This document shows positions 1-6,638 of a stretch of DNA of 7,388 nucleotides, in pieces. The DNA lies in contig QQUM01000112.1 of NCBI GenBank assembly GCA_008501545.1, positions 1 to 7,388 on the forward strand, given 5' to 3'. The number at the start of each line of letters is the position of its first letter. Positions within the stretch are counted from its first letter, which is position 1. Position numbers and translations under genes: made by a program. Below the pieces are notes generated by a model. It saw only the letters and a program-made list of their open reading frames with translations, was not told the origin of the DNA and did not search any database. Origin of the DNA: Calditrichota bacterium. GTDB taxonomy: Bacteria > Zhuqueibacterota > Zhuqueibacteria > Zhuqueibacterales > Geothermadaptataceae.

Positions 1-2
1 TT

Positions 3-134
3 GATTTGAAAAAATTTCAACGGGTGACAAGTGAATTTGTGGAGTTCAATTATCAGGCACCTGAAACGATACTCCAATGCTTGTTTATCAATTCAAGCAA
101 GCAAAAGCCGGCAGCGCTACCTGCAAATTATTAA
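3..134 (+). CDS. possible C-terminal end of an upstream gene (partial)
   Basis: The frame beginning at base 3 is open from the left edge for 43 codons and stops with TAA at 132-134. The other two plus frames are closed by TGA within the first ten bases, and the minus strand is rich in stops here. The peptide begins DLKKFQRVTSEF and ends PAALPANY; it has a plausible mixed composition but matches no family I recognise. An open run of this length can arise by chance in about one case in ten, so this is only a candidate. If real, the gene lies mostly outside the window and its stop is 213 bases before the TonB-like gene. Confidence 0.25.
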   Translation, partial: DLKKFQRVTSEFVEFNYQAPETILQCLFINSSKQKPAALPANY

Positions 135-347
135 CACGAAACGAGAATTTTTAATCTCCTGACAGGTCAATTTTCGCAATTCAGAGCATTTTATTATTCA
201 CCTGAACGCTGCTTCCTGTTGTTCGAGGTTAAAAATTTCCAACGATTTAAAATTCGGCTGAGGATCAGACATTCCGGTAATTTCTGCGAAGAAAAAAACA
301 CCTTCACGAAAATACGATTATAAAATTCAAATTTAAAAGAAAGCGTC
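135..347. other. AT-rich intergenic leader upstream of the four-gene operon
   Basis: No convincing reading frame, RNA gene or strong inverted repeat is visible here. It should hold the promoter of the operon that begins at 348. The best -10-like element is TATAAA at 319-324, but no good -35 box sits 16-18 bases upstream (that stretch is a run of A), so a sigma70 promoter cannot be called firmly. The ribosome-binding site of the first gene is also weak: an AGAAAG-type purine run at about 338-343, close to the ATG at 348. Confidence 0.4.
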
Positions 348-1301
348 ATGGAGTTTGATATAACGTTCAATCCCGGTAAAGCTTACCGCCAAAACCATCA
401 CAATCGTATGTACCGCAGCCTTATTGCGTCACTCGTCATCGTACTCGGATTTTCCTTTTTAGCACGCCATATCAGCGTGCGAGGCAATCGATTTTCTGAT
501 GTCGAGCTAAATGAATTTGAGGCATTACAGGTTGAACTGATCAAAAACATAAAAAAACCGGAGATAAAAGTTTTCCCGCAAGTGCAAAAAATTGAGCCGG
601 TTGTCGAAGTTCCCGAGCAAATAAAAACACCCATTAAAGCAGTCCCGGAGAAGAAAAAACGCCCGGAGGCTGAGTCGATTCAATTTAACCTTGATGATGT
701 ATCTGCAAATCTAACGAGTCATTCCGCACTTGGGCAAATAAACTCATCCTCCGCGCGTCGCGGGCGGAACAGTGCTTTTGATGCTGATGTCAACATTGGC
801 GCAAATTTGGATGTTGGCCGCCTGAATGCCGGCCCATCTGATTTCGATATTTCTCTCGATACCGAGGTCAAAACAAGGCAGCGTGCGGATACCGCGCCAA
901 AAGTAAAATTGCCGGTACGTGAGCCAAAGCACATTGAGCAACCGAAGATGGAAGAAGATGCCCCGGATAATGACCTGCTGCAAGCAGACGTCTCGGTCGT
1001 GCTGACTTCATCGGACATCAATATTGATATTAATGAATATCCTCTTTGGAATCGCATCAATGCTGAATTTGATCGATGGGATAAGGGGCGTTATGGTTCG
1101 CTCCCAAAGCATTTAAAACGCCTGGGACGCTCGATCGTTGCCCATGTCGGCTTTTCCGATGGAACAGCCCAAAAAATTATTTGGAAAAGGGGAGCCACAA
1201 AAATTCTCGTGCAAGGAAACAGCAAGAGAACACGAATTGATGAATTGAGACAGGCCGTCTCGGCATTAACAAGATTAAATCTAAACAAAACCAGGTCTTA
1301 A
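348..1301 (+). CDS. TonB-like energy transducer protein
   Basis: This is a 317-residue protein with the layout of TonB. A short basic cytoplasmic N-terminus (NHHNRMYR) is followed by one hydrophobic membrane segment at about residues 24-40, a long periplasmic linker with PEI, EPVVEVPEQ and KAVPEKKKRPE segments (about 70-110), an acidic, low-complexity middle (about 115-225), and a folded C-terminal domain (about 228-315) starting EYPLWNRINAEF. TonB-family proteins carry ion-motive-force energy from ExbB/ExbD to outer-membrane or periplasmic partners. The family assignment rests on architecture and a loose resemblance of the C-terminal domain; the linker is poorer in proline than classical TonB. 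No ExbB, ExbD or TonB-dependent receptor lies in this window. The stop is 2 bases before the next gene, so translation is probably coupled. An alternative is a TonB/TolA-like structural linker with no transport role. Confidence 0.6.
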   Translation: MEFDITFNPGKAYRQNHHNRMYRSLIASLVIVLGFSFLARHISVRGNRFSDVELNEFEALQVELIKNIKKPEIKVFPQVQKIEPVVEVPEQIKTPIKAVPEKKKRPEAESIQFNLDDVSANLTSHSALGQINSSSARRGRNSAFDADVNIGANLDVGRLNAGPSDFDISLDTEVKTRQRADTAPKVKLPVREPKHIEQPKMEEDAPDNDLLQADVSVVLTSSDINIDINEYPLWNRINAEFDRWDKGRYGSLPKHLKRLGRSIVAHVGFSDGTAQKIIWKRGATKILVQGNSKRTRIDELRQAVSALTRLNLNKTRS

Positions 1302-1303
1302 GT

Positions 1304-2746
1304 ATGAAAAAAACTTCACTCCTGCTGGCAGTCTTTCTCGTAACCGCCGGTATAACGGACGCTGTGCATGCCCAAAAAGTGGCGGATCTCTTTGAACAAA
1401 CCAAAGCAGCGTACGAAGCAAACAACTCAAAACAAACAGTTGATTTGTGTCGCCAGATAATCCAACAATGTGAACAAAGTTATGCGGAAGCCGAGTGTCG
1501 CTACACAAACGTGATGAAAAATGTATATTTGTACAAAGGCTTGTCTGAGTACAAAATTTACACCGAGGAGCAGGACCTCGATTTACTGACAGAAGCAATA
1601 GCATCCCTGCAACAAAGTTATGAATTGTACGGTGATCCCAACGTCACTTTTAATTTTGGCTACATGCAAACACAGCGCGCAATAAAAATGCAAAACGGCA
1701 ATGAACTCGAAGGGCTTGTGGCTTCATGGGATGGCATTCTCAGCATGTATGCCAATCAGGAATGGACACTTGATGACGAGCTACTGAAGAATCTGAAAAT
1801 ATTTGTAAAACAGGCGGTTGAACTTACGGTTACGCCCGCTGACAGCGCCATGACCACCGGACGATTTGCAAGTTTCATGGTTCGACAAGCCTGCGATTTG
1901 GCAGAGCAAGGCCATCTCAATCAGGAAGACAGGTTATTTTTTGATGTTTATCGCAAACGCGCAATCGAAGATAATTACAATTTACGCGGGAACGAGTGGC
2001 GTGCACGCGGATTTGCAGCAGAGGAAGAATTTATCCAAAATCCGGATGATTATAGTTATCGCAAGACCCGGACAAATCTCGAACTTGCCTTGCGCTTTTC
2101 CAAAAGCATTGAACGCCAGGTTGAAATGCTGAAAGAATTGACAAAAGTTGCTCTTCATATGGAAAAAAACAGCAGTGATCGGCTGGCGGAGACCGAATTG
2201 GTGTATGCACGGGAAAAAGCTGCACAAGCCTACAATCTGCTCGTCGAGCGGCGCCCGAACATCACAATTGATCTGGAAAATGAAATCAAAAAAGTTTATG
2301 GCAATTCGATTTTTCGCATGGTGGACTATTATTTCAGTCTCGCAGATTCAACTGACCGATTAAATGCCTATTACAAAGCACGGCGCGTTGGCGAGGAACT
2401 CTTACTTCCGGATCGCAAAGGTGGCTGGAAACAGAAATTCAAGTGGGATGGTTATGAAGAACTTTATCTCAGACTGGCTGATGTAGGTTATGAAACCGGC
2501 GACGAAGCATTTGCCGTGGACATGATCGACAAGGCGTGGAAAGCGGCGCTGCACTCTGCAAAGCTCAGTCAGACAAATTTATGCAGTGATGTCACCATTG
2601 ACAAAGCATCCAACCTCGTGCTGTTCGTCGATGTTTACCAACAGATAGCCAACCGATTCGGTTTGCAAACGGTATTGCACTGGTTACGTCCGATACGAAA
2701 ATGTCTGGTCAGCCGCATGAATGTTTCCACGAACCGGCATGAATAG
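1304..2746 (+). CDS. exported helical-repeat (TPR-like) protein
   Basis: This is a 480-residue protein with a clear Sec signal peptide: basic start MKKT, hydrophobic core, and likely cleavage after VHA at residues 21-23. The mature part is almost wholly predicted alpha-helical. Its N-terminal third (about 25-130) has the spacing and residues of TPR-type helix pairs, for example LFEQTKAAYEANN and AIASLQQSYELYGDPNVTFNFGY. The rest is rich in aromatic and charged residues, with another repeat-like stretch at about 385-415. Six cysteines (49, 56, 65, 197, 427, 467) could form disulfides in the periplasm. AGGT at 1293-1296, 7 bases before ATG, supports this start, inside the end of the TonB-like gene. 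TPR-like periplasmic proteins usually act as scaffolds; partnership with the TonB-like protein is inferred from operon position. I do not recognise a named family. Confidence 0.7.
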   Translation: MKKTSLLLAVFLVTAGITDAVHAQKVADLFEQTKAAYEANNSKQTVDLCRQIIQQCEQSYAEAECRYTNVMKNVYLYKGLSEYKIYTEEQDLDLLTEAIASLQQSYELYGDPNVTFNFGYMQTQRAIKMQNGNELEGLVASWDGILSMYANQEWTLDDELLKNLKIFVKQAVELTVTPADSAMTTGRFASFMVRQACDLAEQGHLNQEDRLFFDVYRKRAIEDNYNLRGNEWRARGFAAEEEFIQNPDDYSYRKTRTNLELALRFSKSIERQVEMLKELTKVALHMEKNSSDRLAETELVYAREKAAQAYNLLVERRPNITIDLENEIKKVYGNSIFRMVDYYFSLADSTDRLNAYYKARRVGEELLLPDRKGGWKQKFKWDGYEELYLRLADVGYETGDEAFAVDMIDKAWKAALHSAKLSQTNLCSDVTIDKASNLVLFVDVYQQIANRFGLQTVLHWLRPIRKCLVSRMNVSTNRHE

Positions 2747-2747
2747 T

Positions 2748-2753
2748 GAGGTG
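2748..2753 (+). promoter_or_regulatory. ribosome-binding site that sets the start at 2761
   Basis: GAGGTG lies 7 bases before ATG 2761. An in-frame GTG at 2746 would give a start five codons earlier, but that GTG overlaps the Shine-Dalgarno itself and has no such site of its own. The ATG is therefore preferred, and it also gives a cleaner signal peptide. Confidence 0.7.
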
Positions 2754-2760
2754 TAAAAAA

Positions 2761-3318
2761 ATGAAATTTACTATTCGTGCCTTGTTTAGTGCGTTCATCG
2801 TTGCACGTCTTTTTTTTAACAGTCCTGCATTTGGTGAAGAGCAGATTGAATCCAGCCTGGAAAAGCTAATGGTGAACTACGAAGGCAAAGTTATCGAGGT
2901 TTACCAGGAAATGCAGGCGCTTGAACGATCTCCCCAAACACATCAGGAACGGCTTGCATTCGATCAACTGCTGTCAAATTATACACTCCGCGTGCTGGAA
3001 ATATATAAAACACTAACGCGAATCAAAGCTTTCACGCTCGAAAATTATAAAACCATCGCTGCGCGCGCATTGTTTCTCAAAGCATTGACAAACCTCGATG
3101 TGGCTGAGGGCGACAGGGAGAAACTTAAATCTGCCTGCGAAGATTACCAGCAGGCACTGGCGCTGACCCGTGGTGCAAAAATTCCGGTTCTCAGTCAGAC
3201 ACTTCCCTATGAAATATGGATTGGTGACCGCCTGTATACAAAACTGGCAGAACTGCTCGATGATCAGGATAAAGACAGGGTGCTGTTGCGTTGCATGAAC
3301 AGCTCAGGAAATGAATGA
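2761..3318 (+). CDS. exported helical protein, short paralogue of the next gene
   Basis: This is a 185-residue protein with an N-terminal export signal (MKFTIR, then a hydrophobic stretch interrupted by Arg16) and probable cleavage after the SPAFG segment near residue 25. The mature protein is a single mainly helical module of unknown family. It is homologous to residues about 30-166 of the downstream protein: both have IAARAL (99-104 here, 95-100 there), AC.DY (C126 here, C122 there), and an LP...I..G.R.Y..L..LLD block (148-167 here). It ends where that shared module ends, so it is a stand-alone version of it. It follows the 480-residue gene after 14 bases and precedes the next gene by 12 bases, indicating one transcript. 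A periplasmic role is inferred; no catalytic motif is visible. Confidence 0.65.
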   Translation: MKFTIRALFSAFIVARLFFNSPAFGEEQIESSLEKLMVNYEGKVIEVYQEMQALERSPQTHQERLAFDQLLSNYTLRVLEIYKTLTRIKAFTLENYKTIAARALFLKALTNLDVAEGDREKLKSACEDYQQALALTRGAKIPVLSQTLPYEIWIGDRLYTKLAELLDDQDKDRVLLRCMNSSGNE

Positions 3319-3330
3319 TAGAGGCATTAA

Positions 3331-4620
3331 ATGACGAAACAACTTTTTATTATATTATGCTTGTCGGTGGGTTTGCAAACAAGCGGATTTTCCCAGGGAA
3401 ATTATGATACGGTCATTTACGAGATGGCCAATTTCGAAAAAACAGCCAGCGCAACCTACAAAGAATACCAGTGGCTTTATTATGAAAAAAAACAAAGTGC
3501 AGAAGAACTGCTGGTTTTTGAAGATTTATTGGGTGTTTACGTAAAGCGTCTGCGGGAAGCATACGAAACAATGGTGCTTCTTAGCGATAAAAACATCGTC
3601 GAAGCACGGGATATCGCTGCACGCGCTCTGATTTACCGTGCACTGACCTTTCTCGAAAAAGCACCCATTGATATTTCATATTTTGAACGGGCCTGCTACG
3701 ACTATTACGATGCGATGCAGCTCTATGAAAACACCGACGATGTGCCGACGATGTTCAAACAACTCCCACAGCGCATTCGTGTGGGGGGCCGCTACTACAG
3801 CCGGCTGATTGACCTGCTCGATGAGAAAGGCCGGGATTTATTCGCCTTCGGCCAGGTCCACATCTCAATCCAGAATTTCCATGTGACATCGAAATTTGAT
3901 CCGACACAACTGCAATTGGTCCGGCACAGCACGTCAGCTGCTGATTCTGGTTTTTATACCTATCGCCTCGCTGAAGATCTTCTAGCAAAAGGCTTTCAGA
4001 AAGCCATGCAAACCAATCGACGCCATGATTTGTATCTCGGATTGCCGGCGGGGACATACTACATTCGCTCGCGAAAAGCACAAAATACAGAATACGTCAA
4101 TCTTGCGACCATTTATGTGCGCCCAAATCAATTCATCGCTTACATTGTTGAACCGATTGCGGATTGGGTCATTTTTTACGAAACACCCGAAAAGTTGGTG
4201 AAATTAAACGCCAACGAAATCGAAGCGAGCCTGGTAAATGACTCAACAGCCACGGACTCTACAAAAAATGCTGAGACGAATGCAAGAATTGCACAAACGG
4301 GTTCCGAAGATAAAGCCAATCAACCCACATCCGTCATCCGCACAACAGATGCAATTGCTCGAATCGTAGAAGAAGTTTTAACGGGAATGACGGAAGAAGA
4401 GCTTGATACGTTGCCGATCAACCGGACTCGTAAAGAATTCGTCAAAGGATTGGCACGTATGATAATATCGAAGGTGCGTGGAGAATATATGACCAGCTGG
4501 AACCACTGGACCATGTCATGGACAATCGCCAAGTCGATAACTGAGTACTATGCTGCCAACCGCCAGGTTTCTTTACCGATGGTAAAATTAACCTATGATG
4601 TGATTAAACGACTGATGTGA
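3331..4620 (+). CDS. exported protein: paralogous helical module plus beta-rich and C-terminal domains
   Basis: This is a 429-residue protein. A Sec signal peptide (MTKQLF, hydrophobic core) is probably cleaved after GFS at 19-21. Residues about 30-166 repeat the helical module of the preceding gene. Residues about 170-285 are beta-rich and contain LYLGLPAGTYYIR (234-246), the kind of turn seen in PEGA and carboxypeptidase-regulatory-like domains that pack against surfaces or bind other proteins. A Ser/Thr/Asn/Ala-rich linker follows (about 300-335), then a helical C-terminal domain (about 340-429) with paired aromatic residues (WNHWTMSW). GAGG at 3321-3324, 6 bases before ATG, supports the start. 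It is the last gene of the operon and its 3' end overlaps the convergent gene by 17 bases. The role is unknown; a periplasmic scaffold or sensor partnered with the TonB-like protein is an inference. Confidence 0.65.
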   Translation: MTKQLFIILCLSVGLQTSGFSQGNYDTVIYEMANFEKTASATYKEYQWLYYEKKQSAEELLVFEDLLGVYVKRLREAYETMVLLSDKNIVEARDIAARALIYRALTFLEKAPIDISYFERACYDYYDAMQLYENTDDVPTMFKQLPQRIRVGGRYYSRLIDLLDEKGRDLFAFGQVHISIQNFHVTSKFDPTQLQLVRHSTSAADSGFYTYRLAEDLLAKGFQKAMQTNRRHDLYLGLPAGTYYIRSRKAQNTEYVNLATIYVRPNQFIAYIVEPIADWVIFYETPEKLVKLNANEIEASLVNDSTATDSTKNAETNARIAQTGSEDKANQPTSVIRTTDAIARIVEEVLTGMTEEELDTLPINRTRKEFVKGLARMIISKVRGEYMTSWNHWTMSWTIAKSITEYYAANRQVSLPMVKLTYDVIKRLM

Positions 4621-5347
4621 TCAAGGCATCCTGCCGCCTGGATGTCTTCGCCGCAGGGAGCCTTTTTTGCTCCTGTGCGGGCGTGACTTGTCTTGCATGA
4701 AAATGAACGGATTGGATTGTTTTTGCAATTTCACTGCCGAATAACTGGAACGTACTCATGATCATTTTCAACTCAAAGCCAGCCTTGACAATATTGCGAA
4801 TGCCGTAATTATGCCTGTCCCGACAGGCAATATACACCGAGCTGAATCCCATGAAGTGAAGTTTTCGGGTGATTGCAGAGAGAAAAACCGCCAGCATATC
4901 TTCAAATTGCTCATCGACCAAAAATTTTAATTCAGTAAGATGTACCTCACCAGCACGCGGATTAACCATAATCTTTCCACTTTTTGAAAAACTTTTACAA
5001 ACCGCTGCACGCGCATATGCAAGGATACGATTCGCTCTGAACAGCACACACAGCATCTCCCCTGAACGCGGTGTAATGAGTTCGGCCACGTCATCCGGTG
5101 TCGTCGATAAACCTGTAAAAATTTTGAGCCGGTACGATGATTCTCCTGCTGGATACACGAGCCGATCGGTTTCATTTTTAAACAGGAAAGTTTTTTCCTT
5201 ATTAATAAAATATGAAACAGACCGGTTAAATCGTTTCAACAGGTTTTGTACTTTATAATGAGATAAAAAAGAACCCTGCCGGTGTAAATAAGGGTTTGAA
5301 TTTCCCAAGCGTTGCATAGCATTTGGTTGCAAGCTTTGCCTGTTCAT
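4604..5347 (-). CDS. GNAT-fold N-acetyltransferase-like protein
   Basis: This is a 247-residue cytoplasmic protein with no signal or membrane segment. A basic N-terminal extension (about 1-70) precedes a GNAT-like core: beta1-alpha1 at about 73-90, a beta hairpin at about 98-116 (MLCVLFRANRILAYARAAV), then beta4-alpha3-beta5-alpha4 at about 133-195. The best evidence is the end of the core, MGFSSVYIACRDRHNYGIRNIVKAGFE, where an Asn after beta5 and the final KAGFE match the family pattern. The usual acyl-CoA pyrophosphate loop (R/Q-x-x-G-x-G/A) after beta4 is not seen; the equivalent stretch reads VDEQFEDML, so activity or acyl donor may be unusual. The basic tail (about 223-247) is encoded across a hairpin region. 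AGAGGAA at 5354-5360 (minus strand), six bases before ATG, supports the start. Substrate unknown. Confidence 0.6.
   Translation of the reverse strand: MNRQSLQPNAMQRLGNSNPYLHRQGSFLSHYKVQNLLKRFNRSVSYFINKEKTFLFKNETDRLVYPAGESSYRLKIFTGLSTTPDDVAELITPRSGEMLCVLFRANRILAYARAAVCKSFSKSGKIMVNPRAGEVHLTELKFLVDEQFEDMLAVFLSAITRKLHFMGFSSVYIACRDRHNYGIRNIVKAGFELKMIMSTFQLFGSEIAKTIQSVHFHARQVTPAQEQKRLPAAKTSRRQDALITSVV
4623..4680 (+). terminator. candidate terminator of the four-gene operon, inside the convergent gene
   Basis: Three base-paired options are visible just after the operon stop. AAGGCATCC (4623-4631) pairs with GGATGTCTT (4640-4648), nine pairs with one G-T, loop of eight. CCTGCCGC (4630-4637) can instead pair with GCCGCAGG with one mismatch, leading to the T-run TTTTTT at 4663-4668, which is the arrangement expected of a plus-strand intrinsic terminator. 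GGAGC (4657-4661) also pairs with GCTCC (4669-4673) around the T-run. No T-run serves the minus strand, so termination of the GNAT gene here is unlikely. Confidence 0.4.
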
Positions 5348-5481
5348 GATAGATTCCTCTAAGTAATTCTGACTTCCTGTCTCGCGCGTAATCGTACTGT
5401 CATCGCGGATATTTGCGGAATATTTTTCCTATTTCGAAAAAAGTCACTGTTTTTAAAATGAAAAGCGCGTAATTTAGACTT

Positions 5482-5491
5482 TATAAATTTG
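5482..5491 (+). promoter_or_regulatory. candidate -10 / -7 promoter element for arginase
   Basis: TATAAA at 5482-5487 is a fair sigma70 -10 box about 96 bases before the arginase ATG, though the -35 position (TGAAAA at 5459-5464, 17-base spacer) is weak. The overlapping TAAATTTG at 5484-5491 also fits the TAnnTTTG -7 motif known from Bacteroidota, but no matching TTTG is seen at the -33 position. Either reading is tentative. Confidence 0.25.
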
Positions 5492-5513
5492 AATGCAACA
5501 AGAAAATGGCGGG

Positions 5514-5565
5514 TGACCGCAAAAGCACTATGAAAGCACTATGCATGTCTGACCGCTAAAGCATG
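5514..5565 (+). repeat. nested direct repeats upstream of arginase
   Basis: AAAGCACTATG occurs twice head to tail at 5522-5532 and 5533-5543. Around it, TGACCGC(A/T)AAAGCA occurs at 5514-5527 and again at 5550-5563 with one mismatch, a 36-base spacing between starts. The block lies between the candidate promoter and the arginase ribosome-binding site (GAGGT at 5574-5578). It could be an operator, but no known binding consensus is recognised; it does not resemble the palindromic ARG box of ArgR. A simple local duplication is the alternative. Confidence 0.5.
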
Positions 5566-5582
5566 TTTTTAATGAGGTATTT

Positions 5583-6491
5583 ATGAAAATTGAAATCCTT
5601 GGTTTACCGCTTGACCTGGGTGCAGATCACCGGGGTGTTGACATGGGCCCGGCCGCAATTCGTATAGCAGGTTTGAAACAGGATTTGCTGAAACTGGAAT
5701 TTGATGTACTGGATCGGGGGGATTTGCCAGTTGATATTCCCGAAATTCTGTCGATTGAAAATCCAAAATTAAAATACCTGCCGGAAATCAGAAAAGCCAA
5801 TGTGGAACTCGCAGATGCTGTACAGGATACGTTAAACCGTGGCGTCTTTCCTCTTGTCCTTGGTGGAGACCATGCTATCGCAATCGGTACGATGAGTGGA
5901 ACGGCAGCCTATTTCAAGCAAAAAAAACAAAAATGTGGATTGATCTGGGTAGACGCGCATGGGGATATGAATACGGAAAAGAGCACACCTTCAGGTAATA
6001 TTCACGGGATGCCATTTGCTGTCTTACTCGGCGAAGGCGCTCCGGAACTCACGCGAATTGGTGGTGACTTTACGAAAATTGAACCTGAGAATGCGGTTTT
6101 AGTTGGTGTTCGGGATATAGATGAGAGTGAGCGGGAGCACATAAAAAGATCAGGTATTACCGTTTTTACGATGTCCGAAATCGATCGCCGCGGGATTCAT
6201 GATGTTATGATTGAAGCAATTGACCGGGCAACAAATGGCACTGCCGGCTTTCATGTCAGTTTTGATATTGATGCGCTGGATCCGGTTTCCGCTCCCGGAG
6301 TTGGCACCCCGGTAGAAGGTGGACTGACGATGCGAGAAGCGCATGTCATCATGGAGGCTGTCGCTCGTTCAAAACACATGGTCTCACTGGAAATGGTAGA
6401 AGTCAATCCAATACTTGATATTAAAAATCAAACAGCGAATATAGCTTCGCAATTAATTCTGAGTGCGCTCGGGAAAAGAATTCTGGGATAG
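5583..6491 (+). CDS. rocF: arginase
   Basis: This is a 302-residue, complete ureohydrolase that hydrolyses L-arginine to L-ornithine and urea in the cytoplasm using two manganese ions. All family motifs are present: GGDHAIAIG (94-102) with ligand His97; [10 protein letters not shown] (122-131) with Asp124, His126 and Asp128; GNIHGMP with the catalytic-site His141; [19 protein letters not shown] (226-244) with Asp228 and Asp230; and EMVEVNP (270-276) with Glu273. The N-terminal [22 protein letters not shown] is typical of true arginases rather than agmatinase or formiminoglutamase, and the length is normal. GAGGT at 5574-5578, 4 bases before ATG, fixes the start. It is transcribed alone, divergent from the GNAT gene and convergent with the OmpA-domain gene, with direct repeats just upstream. 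It is probably catabolic (nitrogen recovery) or supplies ornithine for proline or polyamines; no other arginine genes are nearby. Confidence 0.95.
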   Translation: MKIEILGLPLDLGADHRGVDMGPAAIRIAGLKQDLLKLEFDVLDRGDLPVDIPEILSIENPKLKYLPEIRKANVELADAVQDTLNRGVFPLVLGGDHAIAIGTMSGTAAYFKQKKQKCGLIWVDAHGDMNTEKSTPSGNIHGMPFAVLLGEGAPELTRIGGDFTKIEPENAVLVGVRDIDESEREHIKRSGITVFTMSEIDRRGIHDVMIEAIDRATNGTAGFHVSFDIDALDPVSAPGVGTPVEGGLTMREAHVIMEAVARSKHMVSLEMVEVNPILDIKNQTANIASQLILSALGKRILG

Positions 6492-6493
6492 AT

Positions 6494-6511
6494 CGATTTG
6501 GGGGGAAATCG
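6494..6511 (+). other. small hairpin with a six-G loop after arginase
   Basis: CGATTT (6494-6499) and AAATCG (6506-6511) form a perfect six-pair stem closing a loop of exactly six G, two bases after the arginase stop. The stem is AT-rich and has no T-run after it, so it is not a terminator by itself; it could stabilise the 3' end of the mRNA or be incidental. Confidence 0.3.
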
Positions 6512-6527
6512 CAGTAGCAGGAAGAAA

Positions 6528-6570
6528 AGGGAAGCAATTTCAGCTATTTAAACAGCTTGACTGCTTCCCT
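6528..6570. terminator. long inverted repeat, probable shared terminator
   Basis: AGGGAAGCA (6528-6536) and TGCTTCCCT (6562-6570) are perfect nine-base inverted copies. Inside, TCAGCT and AGCTTGA extend the pairing with a one-base bulge around the loop ATTTAAAC. It sits between the convergent arginase and OmpA-domain genes, the normal place for a bidirectional terminator. On the plus strand it is followed by GACAAATTAA, not a T-run; the minus-strand exit (TTTTCTTCC) is richer in T, so it may work better for the OmpA-domain gene. Confidence 0.65.
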
Positions 6571-6638
6571 GACAAATTAAACAATGCAGGCGGCAGGCAT
6601 TAAAATTACGATACACGGCCACCTAACGAAAATATTCA

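Noticed and set aside
31..171. Small plus-strand frame starting at GTG 31
   Set aside because: Poor ribosome-binding site, unusual basic composition, and it overlaps the alternative frame ending at 134; no support for coding.
719..1060. Minus-strand open frame of 113 codons inside the TonB-like gene
   Set aside because: Antisense shadow; the plus frame has a membrane segment and family-like layout, while this one has no domain or ribosome-binding site.
2746..2760. GTG at 2746 as start of the 185-residue gene
   Set aside because: It overlaps the GAGGTG site that serves ATG 2761 and would add MRCKK before a normal signal peptide.
3331..3400. Lipobox at Cys10 of the last operon protein
   Set aside because: The residues before the cysteine are IIL, not a lipobox, and the cysteine is inside the hydrophobic core; a normal Sec cleavage site follows at about residue 21.
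4869..5258. Plus-strand open frame of 129 codons opposite the GNAT-like gene
   Set aside because: Serine/arginine-rich shadow product with no recognisable features; the minus frame carries the GNAT signature and a good ribosome-binding site.
6583..6601. AGGCGGCAGG inside a five-pair stem, with the same decamer inverted at 4630-4639
   Set aside because: A shared ten-base word is expected by chance many times in a window this size, and the stem is short; not enough to call a repeat family.
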